NCBI GenBank assembly: GCA_946480655.1
Contig: CAMLKN010000176.1
Span: 1 to 5,374, forward strand
Reading direction: 5' to 3'
Length of the DNA stretch: 5,374 bases
DNA from: an uncultured Devosia sp.
GTDB lineage: Bacteria; Pseudomonadota; Alphaproteobacteria; Rhizobiales; Devosiaceae
Shown: in pieces, positions 1-5,374 of the stretch
How the letters are laid out: each line of letters starts with the position of its first letter
How positions within the stretch are numbered: position 1 is the stretch's first letter
The notes under the pieces: generated by a model
What the model was told of the DNA's origin: nothing
Database searches by the model: none
Seen by the model: the letters and a program-made list of their open reading frames with translations, nothing else
Made by a program: the position numbers and the translations under genes

Positions 1-20
1 GACCCCGCGGAGACAATTCC

Positions 21-851
21 TTGCCCTTTCCCAATATCGACCCCATCGCCTTCGCCATCGGCCCTTTCGCCATCCGCTGGTATGCGTTGGGCTATCTGTT
101 TGGCGTGCTGCTGGGCGCGGCCTATGGCTATCTGCTGCTGGCGCGCAGGCAGCTCTGGCACAGGGGCGAACCGCCCTTTCCGGCCAAGGACATCTGGGAC
201 TTCGCCTTCTGGACCATGCTGGCCATCGTGATCGGCGGACGCGTGGGCTACGTGCTGTTCTACAACCTGCCCTACTATCTCGAGAATCCCGCGGAAATCA
301 TCAACACCCTCGATGGCGGCATGAGCTATCACGGCGGCATGCTGGGCCTGATGCTGGCCGTGATCCTTTTCACCCGCATCAAGGGATCTGGCAACTGGCT
401 GAGCGGGCTTGACCTGATCGCCTCTGTTTCCACCATCGGCATATTCCTCGTTCGTATCGCCAACTTCATCAATGCCGAGCTATATGGCGCGCCCACCAGC
501 CTGCCCTGGGGCGTGGTGTTTCCCACCGATCCCGAGCAGTTGCCACGCCACCCCAGCCAGCTCTACGAAGCCGTCCTCGAGGGCCTGTTGCTGTTCCTCG
601 TCATCCGCCTCGCCACCCATGTCTTCTATGCCCTGCGCAAGCCGGGCCTGGTGGCCGGTATTTTCGGCATCGGCTATGCCCTGTCGCGCATTACTGTCGA
701 ATTCGTGCGCTTGCCCGATGTGCAGATCGGCTACCTCTTCGGGACCGGCTGGGTGACCATGGGCATGATGCTGAGCCTCCCCATCCTCCTGGCCGGTCTC
801 GTGCTGGTCGCCTATGCGGTCACGCGCCGCGAAAACCCGTTGCGCCCGTAA
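21..851 (+). CDS. lgt: Prolipoprotein diacylglyceryl transferase (Lgt)
   Basis: Inner-membrane enzyme that moves diacylglycerol from phosphatidylglycerol to the lipobox cysteine of prolipoproteins, the first step of lipoprotein maturation. The 276-residue length is normal. About seven hydrophobic segments are visible (roughly residues 17-40, 61-83, 104-120, 127-149, 184-205, 209-226, 247-268). Family signatures are present in order: GGMSYHGG (99-106, with the conserved His at 104), RIANFINAELYG (145-156, matching the Lgt signature with its essential Arg and Asn), HPSQLYE (177-183) and a C-terminal SRITVEFVRLPD block. The start is TTG at 21, supported by GGAG at 9-12, 8 nt upstream. The frame is open to the left edge, however, and this TTG is the Leu of the LPFPNIDP stretch common in relatives, so a start outside the window is possible. 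The stop abuts the next start codon. Function is very secure; the start is less so. Confidence 0.95.
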   Translation: MPFPNIDPIAFAIGPFAIRWYALGYLFGVLLGAAYGYLLLARRQLWHRGEPPFPAKDIWDFAFWTMLAIVIGGRVGYVLFYNLPYYLENPAEIINTLDGGMSYHGGMLGLMLAVILFTRIKGSGNWLSGLDLIASVSTIGIFLVRIANFINAELYGAPTSLPWGVVFPTDPEQLPRHPSQLYEAVLEGLLLFLVIRLATHVFYALRKPGLVAGIFGIGYALSRITVEFVRLPDVQIGYLFGTGWVTMGMMLSLPILLAGLVLVAYAVTRRENPLRP

Positions 852-1934
852 ATGAGTGACAAGACCCTCACCCTTGGCGAGCAGATCGACCTGCAGATCC
901 GCACCACCGGCCCGATCTCGGTCGCGACCTATATGGGGCTCTGCCTCACCCACCCCTCCAAGGGCTATTACCGCGCCGGCGAGCCCATCGGCACCAGCGG
1001 CGATTTCATCACCGCCCCCGAAATCTCGCAGATGTTCGGGGAGCTGATCGGCTTCTGGCTGGTCAACCTCTGGCAGCAGATGGGCGAGCCCAAAAGCTTC
1101 ACCCTGCTCGAACTCGGCCCCGGCCGCGGCACGCTGATGGCCGATATGCTGCGTGTCGCCTGCCGCGCCCCCGGCTTCCGCGATGGCCTGAGACTGCGCC
1201 TCTTCGAAACCAGCCCGCCGCTTATGGCCGAGCAGCAGGCACGGCTGGAAGTCTACGAACCCAAATGGCTGCAGAATTTCGAGAGTTTTGACGAGGGCCC
1301 CATCCTGGTCGTCGCCAACGAGTTCTTTGATGCCCTGCCCATCCGCCAATTCATCCGCAAGGAGGATGGCTGGCACGAGCGCCAGATAGGCCTCAAGGAC
1401 GGCAAGCGCGCCTTCGGCCTGTCGCCCACGCCCATCCCGGCCTCTTCCATGCCCGACGCCGTCGCCAATGCCGAGCCCGACACCATGCTCGAAGTCTGCT
1501 TCGGTGGCGCCGAGGTCATGCGGCAGCTCGCCAGAGTGGTCGGCAGGCACGGCGGCGCCATCCTTGCGATCGATTATGGTTATGGCCAGACGCAGACCGG
1601 CGACACGCTCCAGGGCGTCCGCCGCCACGCCTATTCCGACGTGCTCGAGGCTCCAGGCGAGACCGACCTTTCTGCCCATGTCGATTTCGGCGCCCTCGGC
1701 CAGGTCGCCCGGCAGGTGGGCCTGGCCACCCAGCCCCTCGCCACCCAGGGGCAGTTCCTCAATCGCCTCGGCATCGGCGAACGCGCCGCTGCCCTCAGTC
1801 GCGCCAATCCCGGTTCGGCCGAGAGCATCCGCACCGCGCAGGACCGCCTCGTCTCCGACCAGCAGATGGGCACGCTCTTCAAGGTCTTCTGCGCCCACAG
1901 TCCCGGCCTGATGCCGCCAGGTTTTGCCCCATGA
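852..1934 (+). CDS. Class I SAM-dependent methyltransferase, MidA/NDUFAF7 family (DUF185)
   Basis: A 360-residue soluble methyltransferase. The SAM-binding motif I is LELGPGRGTLMAD (86-98). Family hallmarks are GDFITAPEISQMFGE (50-64), VVANEFFDALPIRQF (153-167), IDYGYG (240-245) and a PGETDLSAHVDF stretch near residue 275. In eukaryotes the homologue NDUFAF7 dimethylates an arginine of the complex I subunit NDUFS2 in mitochondria. A similar role on the bacterial homologue NuoD is an inference; the bacterial substrate is not evident from sequence. The ATG directly follows the lgt stop (TAA then ATG) and no clear Shine-Dalgarno precedes it, so translation probably depends on coupling to lgt. 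Its end overlaps pgeF by 4 nt. All motifs look intact, with no sign of decay. Family assignment is strong; no gene symbol is given because the biological role is open. Confidence 0.92.
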   Translation: MSDKTLTLGEQIDLQIRTTGPISVATYMGLCLTHPSKGYYRAGEPIGTSGDFITAPEISQMFGELIGFWLVNLWQQMGEPKSFTLLELGPGRGTLMADMLRVACRAPGFRDGLRLRLFETSPPLMAEQQARLEVYEPKWLQNFESFDEGPILVVANEFFDALPIRQFIRKEDGWHERQIGLKDGKRAFGLSPTPIPASSMPDAVANAEPDTMLEVCFGGAEVMRQLARVVGRHGGAILAIDYGYGQTQTGDTLQGVRRHAYSDVLEAPGETDLSAHVDFGALGQVARQVGLATQPLATQGQFLNRLGIGERAAALSRANPGSAESIRTAQDRLVSDQQMGTLFKVFCAHSPGLMPPGFAP

Positions 1935-2689
1935 TCGCGTTTGAAACGTCGCCGACGCTCGGCGCCCTGCCAGGACTTCGCCACGGCTTCTTCGACCGCC
2001 GGGGCGGCATTTCGACCGGCGAGTTTGCCGGGCTCAATGTCTCGCTCTCGGTCGGGGACGATCCAGAAACCGTCTCGGCCAATCGGCACATCGTAACCGA
2101 CGCCATGGCCATCGGTCCGCTCGCCATCCTCAAGCAGACCCATTCGACCCGCGTCGAAACCATCACCGGCCCCATCGATCCCGGAAGCATCGACGCCGAT
2201 GCCATGGTCACGGCCACGGCCGGCATCGCCCTCGGCATCCTCACCGCCGATTGCACGCCCATTCTCCTTGCCGATCCCGAGGCCCGCGTCATCGGCGCCG
2301 CCCATGCCGGCTGGCGCGGTGCCGTGGAAGGCATCATGGGCAATACCATCGCTGCCATGGTGGCTCTAGGCGCCGAACCGTCGCGCATCGTGGCCGCCTT
2401 TGGCCCCACCATTCACGGCGAGAACTATGAAGTGGGGGAACAGTTCAGAGCCAATTTTCTCGCTCTGCACCCAGGTGGTTCGCGCCACTTTCACACCCCT
2501 GCGGGCAAAGAACCGCATTTCGACCTACCCGGGTTTGTCGCCGAACAGTTGCGCGCCGCCGGTGTGAGCACTGCCGAACGGGTCGGCGCCTGCACCTATG
2601 CCCATCCGGACCGCTACTTCTCGCATCGCTATGCCACCCACCAGCGCACCCGGACCGGGCGGCAGATCGCCGTCATCGGACTGACATGA
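1931..2689 (+). CDS. pgeF: Peptidoglycan editing factor PgeF (YfiH/DUF152, laccase-like domain)
   Basis: A 252-residue single-domain protein of the YfiH/LACC1 family. In E. coli it helps keep non-canonical residues such as L-Ser out of the peptidoglycan stem peptide; related proteins act on purine nucleosides, so the true substrate here is uncertain. The metal-site residues are all present: His71 in LKQTHSTRV, Cys108 in LTADCTPILL and His125 in AAHAGWRG. Other family blocks are RRGGIS (23-28), GPTIHGENYEVG (158-169) and the C-terminal CTYAHPDRYFSHR. The first of those has Thr where many members have Cys (GPC), outside the metal triad. The start ATG overlaps the upstream stop as ATGA, with a weak AGG at 1919-1921, which fits translational coupling. 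It is the last gene of the lgt unit; no convincing terminator follows it. Confidence 0.94.
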   Translation: MIAFETSPTLGALPGLRHGFFDRRGGISTGEFAGLNVSLSVGDDPETVSANRHIVTDAMAIGPLAILKQTHSTRVETITGPIDPGSIDADAMVTATAGIALGILTADCTPILLADPEARVIGAAHAGWRGAVEGIMGNTIAAMVALGAEPSRIVAAFGPTIHGENYEVGEQFRANFLALHPGGSRHFHTPAGKEPHFDLPGFVAEQLRAAGVSTAERVGACTYAHPDRYFSHRYATHQRTRTGRQIAVIGLT

Positions 2690-2719
2690 GGTTTATTTAC
2701 CCGTTCGCCCAAAGTGGCG

Positions 2720-2748
2720 TTGCGAGTCTGATTTCGAGTCGCTAAAGC
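2720..2748 (+). promoter_or_regulatory. Candidate sigma70-type promoter for prs, with two GANTC sites
   Basis: TTGCGA (2720-2725), a 17-nt spacer and TAAAGC (2743-2748) lie 58 nt before the prs start. The -35 matches 4 of 6 consensus bases and the -10 only 3 of 6, so this is a weak call resting mainly on spacing and position. Two GAGTC sites (2724-2728 and 2736-2740), targets of the CcrM methylase if this host has it, lie in the -35/spacer region as part of a CGAGTC direct repeat with a 12-bp period. Read-through from pgeF is an alternative source of prs transcription. Confidence 0.3.
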
Positions 2749-2765
2749 TGCCCGCGAAACTGATG

Positions 2766-2784
2766 GGTCCCGCCCCGAGGGACC
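2766..2784 (+). other. Hairpin in the prs leader
   Basis: GGTCCC (2766-2771) and GGGACC (2779-2784) form a 6-bp GC-rich stem with a 7-nt loop, ending 21 nt before the prs ATG and 9 nt before its Shine-Dalgarno. No T-run follows, so it is not a typical intrinsic terminator for pgeF. It may be a leader structure or a chance palindrome. GTCCC/GGGAC arms recur just after prs. Confidence 0.4.
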
Positions 2785-2805
2785 GGTTGAGACAGGATCG
2801 CGCCC

Positions 2806-3738
2806 ATGAAGCTGGTGACCGGCAACTCCAACCGCCCCCTGGCCCAGGCCGTCGCCAGTTACCTCGAGCTTCCCCTGACCGATTGTACGGTCAAGCGCTT
2901 TGCCGACAAGGAAGTCTATGTCGAGGTCCACGAGAACGTCCGCGGCGAGGACGTGTTCATCCTTCAGTCGACCAGCTACCCCGCTAACGACAACCTGATG
3001 GAGCTGCTGATCATCGCCGATGCGCTGCGCCGCTCCTCGGCCCGCCGCATCACTGCCGTCCTGCCCTATTTCGGCTATGCCCGCCAGGACCGCAAATCGG
3101 CGCCCCGCACGCCGATTTCGGCCAAGCTGGTCAGCAACCTGATCACCCAGGCCGGTGCCAACCGCGTTCTGACCCTCGACCTTCACGCCGCCCAGATCCA
3201 GGGCTTCTTCGATATTCCGACCGACAACCTCACCGCCGCCCCGGTCATGGTGCGTGACATCAAGGACAATTACGACGTCAAGAATGTCATGATCGTCTCG
3301 CCCGACGTCGGCGGCGTGGTGCGCGCCCGCAATGTGGCCAGCCGCATCGGCGCCAACCTCGCCATCGTCGACAAGCGCCGCCCCCGCGCCGGTGTTTCCG
3401 AAGTCATGAACATCATCGGCGACGTGTCGGGCCAGACCTGCATCCTCATCGACGACATCGTCGATTCCGGTGGCACGCTGGTCAACGCCGCCGAGGCCCT
3501 GCTCAAGGCCGGCGCCAAGGAAGTCTCGGCCTATATCACCCATGGCGTGCTCTCCGAGGGCGCGGCCGAGCGCATCGCCGCCTCCAAGCTCAAGGAACTG
3601 GTGGTCACCGACTCCATCCTCGAGACCGAGGCGACCAAGGCCGCCGCCAATATCCGGCGCATGACGATTGCGCCGCTGATCGGCGAAGCCATCGCCCGCA
3701 CCGCCAGCGAGCAGAGCGTTTCGAGCCTCTTCGACTGA
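2806..3738 (+). CDS. prs: Ribose-phosphate pyrophosphokinase (PRPP synthetase, class I)
   Basis: Cytoplasmic enzyme making 5-phosphoribosyl 1-pyrophosphate from ribose 5-phosphate and ATP, the precursor for purines, pyrimidines, His, Trp and NAD. The 310-residue length is typical of class I. Visible motifs are FADKE (32-36), ARQDRK (92-97, ATP-binding region), [12 protein letters not shown] (124-135, with the metal/ATP-site His127), SPDVGG (165-170), the flexible-loop DKRRP (189-193) and the PRPP-binding loop DDIVDSGGT (216-224). The C-terminus SVSSLFD is the usual family ending. The start ATG has AGGA at 2794-2797, 8 nt upstream, and gives the expected N-terminus [13 protein letters not shown]. 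It is separated by gaps on both sides, so it may have its own promoter. It lies upstream of rplY and pth, an order I recall as common in Hyphomicrobiales. Nothing is missing or unusual in the protein. Confidence 0.97.
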   Translation: MKLVTGNSNRPLAQAVASYLELPLTDCTVKRFADKEVYVEVHENVRGEDVFILQSTSYPANDNLMELLIIADALRRSSARRITAVLPYFGYARQDRKSAPRTPISAKLVSNLITQAGANRVLTLDLHAAQIQGFFDIPTDNLTAAPVMVRDIKDNYDVKNVMIVSPDVGGVVRARNVASRIGANLAIVDKRRPRAGVSEVMNIIGDVSGQTCILIDDIVDSGGTLVNAAEALLKAGAKEVSAYITHGVLSEGAAERIAASKLKELVVTDSILETEATKAAANIRRMTIAPLIGEAIARTASEQSVSSLFD

Positions 3739-3743
3739 GAGGC

Positions 3744-3779
3744 GTCCCTCAGGGACAATCAGTCCTGTGGACTGATTGT
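3744..3779 (+). other. Two abutting hairpins after prs (possible 3'-end structure or extragenic palindrome)
   Basis: Hairpin 1 is GTCCC-TCA-GGGAC (3744-3756), a 5-bp stem with a 3-nt loop. Hairpin 2 is ACAATCAGTCC (3755-3765) with GGACTGATTGT (3769-3779), a perfect 11-bp stem with a TGT loop. They share two bases, so both cannot be fully paired at once. The pair starts 6 nt after the prs stop. No T-run follows (AGCCGAG), so if it ends the prs transcript it is not by the standard intrinsic mechanism. It could instead protect the mRNA 3' end or be a copy of a dispersed palindromic repeat; a single window cannot decide. Confidence 0.6.
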
Positions 3780-3832
3780 AGCCGAGCAGGCCACGAGACC
3801 TATGGTTGAGTGGCACGGAGCTATGGAATCCC

Positions 3833-3861
3833 TTGCCCCCCTGCGGCCTTTCCTCTATAGC
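3833..3861 (+). promoter_or_regulatory. Promoter for rplY (sigma70 type)
   Basis: TTGCCC (3833-3838), a 17-nt spacer and TATAGC (3856-3861) give a good alphaproteobacterial housekeeping-type promoter. Transcription would start near 3868, leaving a leader of about 80 nt before rplY. It lies well past the hairpins after prs, consistent with an independent rplY transcript. A GAATC (GANTC) site at 3826-3830 sits 2 nt upstream of the -35. Confidence 0.55.
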
Positions 3862-3889
3862 CCAGCGCCATGAAGCGCTCGTCACCCCT

Positions 3890-3957
3890 GGAGGACGGGC
3901 GCGTATGCCGTTGTGATGACGCCATACACCAACCCAATGGATGCTTTCCATGGCTGA
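3890..3957 (+). promoter_or_regulatory. rplY leader with a strong Shine-Dalgarno and two coupled mini-ORFs
   Basis: GGAGGA at 3890-3895 is the best Shine-Dalgarno in this gap, but it is 54 nt from the rplY start. It sits 9 nt before ATG-CCG-TTG-TGA (3905-3916, Met-Pro-Leu-stop). The stop overlaps a second ATG as TGATG, opening a 13-codon ORF (3916-3957, [13 protein letters not shown]). That ORF ends just inside rplY, past its ATG at 3950. The layout suggests ribosomes could load at the strong site and reach rplY by re-initiation. It is read from sequence only; the second mini-ORF could equally be chance. Confidence 0.35.
3903..3927 (+). other. Imperfect hairpin in the rplY leader
   Basis: GTATG (3903-3907) pairs with CATAC (3923-3927). 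After a C/C mismatch, CGT (3909-3911) pairs with ACG (3919-3921), giving 8 bp in all around a 7-nt loop. The 5' arm contains the ATG of the Met-Pro-Leu mini-ORF, so the fold and translation of that mini-ORF would exclude each other. A smaller stem, AGCGC/GCGCT (3864-3868 with 3875-3879), lies at the expected transcript start. Confidence 0.35.
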
Positions 3958-4567
3958 GACCAAAGTGCTCAAGGCACAGGCGCGTGACGGAGTGGGCAAG
4001 GGGGCCGCTCGCGAAGCTCGCCGTCAGGGACTCGTTCCCGCTGTTATCTATGGTGACAAGAAGCCCCCCGTCACCGTTTCCGTCGCCTACAAGGACGCGC
4101 TGAAGTTCATCTATGCCGGTGGCTTCAAGTCCCACATCCTCGACCTCGACGTCGACGGCACCGTGCACAAGGTGATCCCGCGCGACTACCAGCTCGACGT
4201 CGTCATGGATCAGCCGATCCACATCGACTTCCTGCGCGTGTCGGGCAATTCCAAGCTGCATGTCGAAGTGCATGTCCAGTTCATCAACGAAGAGAAGAGC
4301 CCCGGCCTCAAGCGCGGCGGCACCCTCAACGTTGTGCGCCACACCGTCGAACTGATCGCCCCCGCCAACGAAATTCCCGAGCATGTCACCGTTGACCTCT
4401 CGGGCACCGATATCGGCGACTCGATCCACATCTCGGCCGTGACCCTGCCCAAGGGCGTGACGCCCGCGATCACCGATCGCGACTTCACCATCGCCACCCT
4501 GGTTGCTCCCTCGGGCCTCAAGTCCTCGGATGCCGCCGGTGGCGAAGAGGCTGCCACCGAGGAATAA
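3950..4567 (+). CDS. rplY: 50S ribosomal protein L25 (general stress protein CTC type)
   Basis: Binds 5S rRNA in the large ribosomal subunit. At 205 residues it is the long, two-domain CTC/TL5 form rather than the short E. coli form of about 94. The N-terminal 5S-binding domain (about 1-97) shows [15 protein letters not shown] (7-21), [12 protein letters not shown] (24-35) and PIHIDFLRV (89-97). The C-terminal CTC domain spans about 98-190 and ends in an acidic tail (GGEEAATEE). I chose the ATG at 3950 because [10 protein letters not shown] matches usual L25 N-termini and a weak GGA lies at 3939-3941, 8 nt upstream. An in-frame ATG at 3941 would add only MLS and has no ribosome site. It has a likely promoter at 3833-3861 and a terminator at 4592-4621, so it may form a single-gene transcript. 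Confidence 0.95.
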   Translation: MAETKVLKAQARDGVGKGAAREARRQGLVPAVIYGDKKPPVTVSVAYKDALKFIYAGGFKSHILDLDVDGTVHKVIPRDYQLDVVMDQPIHIDFLRVSGNSKLHVEVHVQFINEEKSPGLKRGGTLNVVRHTVELIAPANEIPEHVTVDLSGTDIGDSIHISAVTLPKGVTPAITDRDFTIATLVAPSGLKSSDAAGGEEAATEE

Positions 4568-4591
4568 TCCTTGGTCCAGCATCGGACTTCG

Positions 4592-4621
4592 TGAGGCGGC
4601 CAATGGCCGCCTCATTCTTTT
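4592..4621 (+). terminator. Intrinsic terminator after rplY
   Basis: GAGGCGGCC (4593-4601) and GGCCGCCTC (4605-4613) form a perfect 9-bp GC-rich stem, 10 bp with the outer T4592-A4614 pair, around an AAT loop. It is followed at once by TTCTTTT (4615-4621). It is 24 nt past the rplY stop. This is the only feature in the window with both the stem and the T-run of an intrinsic terminator. Confidence 0.82.
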
Positions 4622-4636
4622 GCGAGGCTCACATCC

Positions 4637-5350
4637 ATGAAACTGCTCGTTGGCCTGGGCAATCCGGGCGCCCAATATGCCGGCAACCGGCACAATATCG
4701 GCTTCATGGCCGTGGATGCCATCGCCGCGGCCCATGGCATTTCGACCTGGAAAGCCAAGCATGCCGGGCTGCTGGCCGAAGGCAATGTGGGCAATGAGCG
4801 GGTCCTGATCCTCAAGCCGCAGACCTTCATGAACAAGTCCGGCGACAGCGTCCAGCAGGTCGCCCGCTTCTACAAGCTTACCCCGGCCGACATCATTGTC
4901 TTCTACGACGAGCTCGACCTGGCGCCGGGCAAGGTGCGGGTCAAGATCGGCGGCGGCAATGGCGGCCACAACGGCTTGCGGTCTATCGATCCGCAGATCG
5001 GCCTCGACTATAAGCGCGTGCGTCTCGGCATCGGCCACCCGGGCAAGGAAAACGTCACACATCACGTGCTGGGTGACTTCGCCAAGGCCGACAGAATCTG
5101 GCTCGACCCGCTGCTCGACGAGATCGCCCGCCAGGCGCCGCTGCTGCTCAAGGGCGACGACAGCGGCTTCATGAACAAGCTGGCGCTGGCGGTGAGGGGC
5201 GAGGAGCCCGCGCCTGCCAAGGCGGACAAGCCGGCCCCGGCGGCGCAAAGCCATATCCGCCAGGCGCGCCCGACCAAGCCGCAGGCAGACGTTCCAAAGA
5301 GCGGCCCCATGGCCGACATGCTGAACAAGCTTTTCGGCAAGGGTGAATAG
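4637..5350 (+). CDS. pth: Peptidyl-tRNA hydrolase (Pth)
   Basis: Cytoplasmic esterase that frees tRNA from peptidyl-tRNA dropped by stalled ribosomes; essential in many bacteria. All active-site residues are visible (E. coli equivalents in brackets): Asn9 (N10) in GLGNPG, His19 (H20) in NRHNIGF, Met65-Asn66 (M67-N68) in TFMNKSG, Asp91 (D93) in YDELDL and Asn112 (N114) in GGHNGLRS. The catalytic core ends near residue 188. A 49-residue tail follows, rich in Ala, Pro and Lys, and closes with SGPMADMLNKLFGKGE (222-237), which looks like a short amphipathic helix. At 237 residues it is about 40 longer than the E. coli enzyme; such tails occur in Rhizobiales Pth. The start has GAGG at 4624-4627, 9 nt upstream. 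It lies just behind the rplY terminator, with no promoter I can recognise between them. Confidence 0.97.
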   Translation: MKLLVGLGNPGAQYAGNRHNIGFMAVDAIAAAHGISTWKAKHAGLLAEGNVGNERVLILKPQTFMNKSGDSVQQVARFYKLTPADIIVFYDELDLAPGKVRVKIGGGNGGHNGLRSIDPQIGLDYKRVRLGIGHPGKENVTHHVLGDFAKADRIWLDPLLDEIARQAPLLLKGDDSGFMNKLALAVRGEEPAPAKADKPAPAAQSHIRQARPTKPQADVPKSGPMADMLNKLFGKGE

Positions 5351-5364
5351 GCGGCCCTCGCCGC
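5351..5364 (+). other. Small inverted repeat right after pth
   Basis: GCGGC (5351-5355) and GCCGC (5360-5364) could form a 5-bp stem with a CCTC loop directly after the pth stop. The 10 nt that follow contain no T-run, so a terminator cannot be claimed. In such GC-rich sequence a 5-bp stem may be chance. Confidence 0.2.
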
Positions 5365-5374
5365 TGGTGCGTCA

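Noticed and set aside
480..1898. Long open frame of 472 codons on the minus strand, opposite lgt and the methyltransferase
   Set aside because: It lies fully antisense to two well-recognised genes, has low-complexity composition (Gly, Ala, Glu, Asp rich) and matches no family I know. It is the expected mirror of GC-rich codon use.
2672..2699. Possible terminator at the end of pgeF (GTCA/TGAC followed by TTTATTTA)
   Set aside because: The stem is only 4 bp with a 6-nt loop, and the T-rich stretch is separated from it by several bases; too weak to call.
2763..2987. A 74-codon + strand frame overlapping the start of prs
   Set aside because: No ribosome site, and it runs through prs in a different frame with shadow-type Arg/Pro-rich composition.
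2629..3999. Minus-strand open frame of 456 codons across prs and both gaps
   Set aside because: Antisense to prs, with the same GC-driven composition. Its path through the gaps is only an absence of stops, with no ribosome site or domain.
3870..4103. A 77-codon + strand frame starting in the rplY leader
   Set aside because: No Shine-Dalgarno before its ATG, most of it overlaps rplY in another frame, and it shows no recognisable domain.
3821..5254. Minus-strand open frame of 477 codons opposite rplY and pth
   Set aside because: Antisense to two secure core genes and of shadow-type composition.
1..5374. Search for mobile elements, CRISPR repeats, tRNA/rRNA genes, toxin-antitoxin or defence genes
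   Set aside because: None seen. Apart from short gaps the window is filled by six housekeeping genes with uniform composition.

Overview
The window carries six complete or near-complete protein genes, all on the + strand, tightly packed, GC-rich and with uniform codon use. The products and their order (lgt, MidA/NDUFAF7-type methyltransferase, pgeF, prs, rplY, pth) point to an alphaproteobacterium of the order Hyphomicrobiales (Rhizobiales), possibly near Devosia. The genus is only an impression from the protein sequences. Nothing suggests horizontal transfer: there is no transposase, integrase, tRNA, rRNA, CRISPR array or phage gene. This is ordinary core chromosome, and I see no previously undescribed multi-gene system in it.

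Layout. (1) Positions 21-2689 form a three-gene unit. lgt abuts the methyltransferase gene (TAA directly followed by ATG), which overlaps pgeF by an ATGA, so the three are almost certainly co-transcribed and translationally coupled. (2) Positions 2690-2805 are a 116-bp gap with a weak candidate promoter holding two close GANTC sites and a 6-bp hairpin before prs. (3) prs (2806-3738) encodes PRPP synthetase. (4) Positions 3739-3949 are a 211-bp gap. It has two abutting hairpins just after prs, a good sigma70-type promoter (TTGCCC, 17 nt, TATAGC), and a leader of about 80 nt with a strong Shine-Dalgarno followed by two coupled mini-ORFs that run into the rplY start. (5) rplY (L25/CTC type) is followed by a clear intrinsic terminator at 4592-4621. 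(6) pth begins 15 nt after the terminator and runs to 5350, leaving 24 nt of sequence.

By role, the first unit concerns the cell envelope (Lgt modifies lipoproteins; PgeF guards peptidoglycan composition), plus a methyltransferase whose mitochondrial homologue helps assemble respiratory complex I. The second block links nucleotide precursor supply (PRPP) to translation (5S rRNA-binding L25, and recycling of peptidyl-tRNA by Pth). The points most worth checking are regulatory: the mini-ORF leader of rplY, the double hairpin after prs, the terminator between rplY and pth that leaves pth without a visible promoter, and the GANTC sites at the two candidate promoters.
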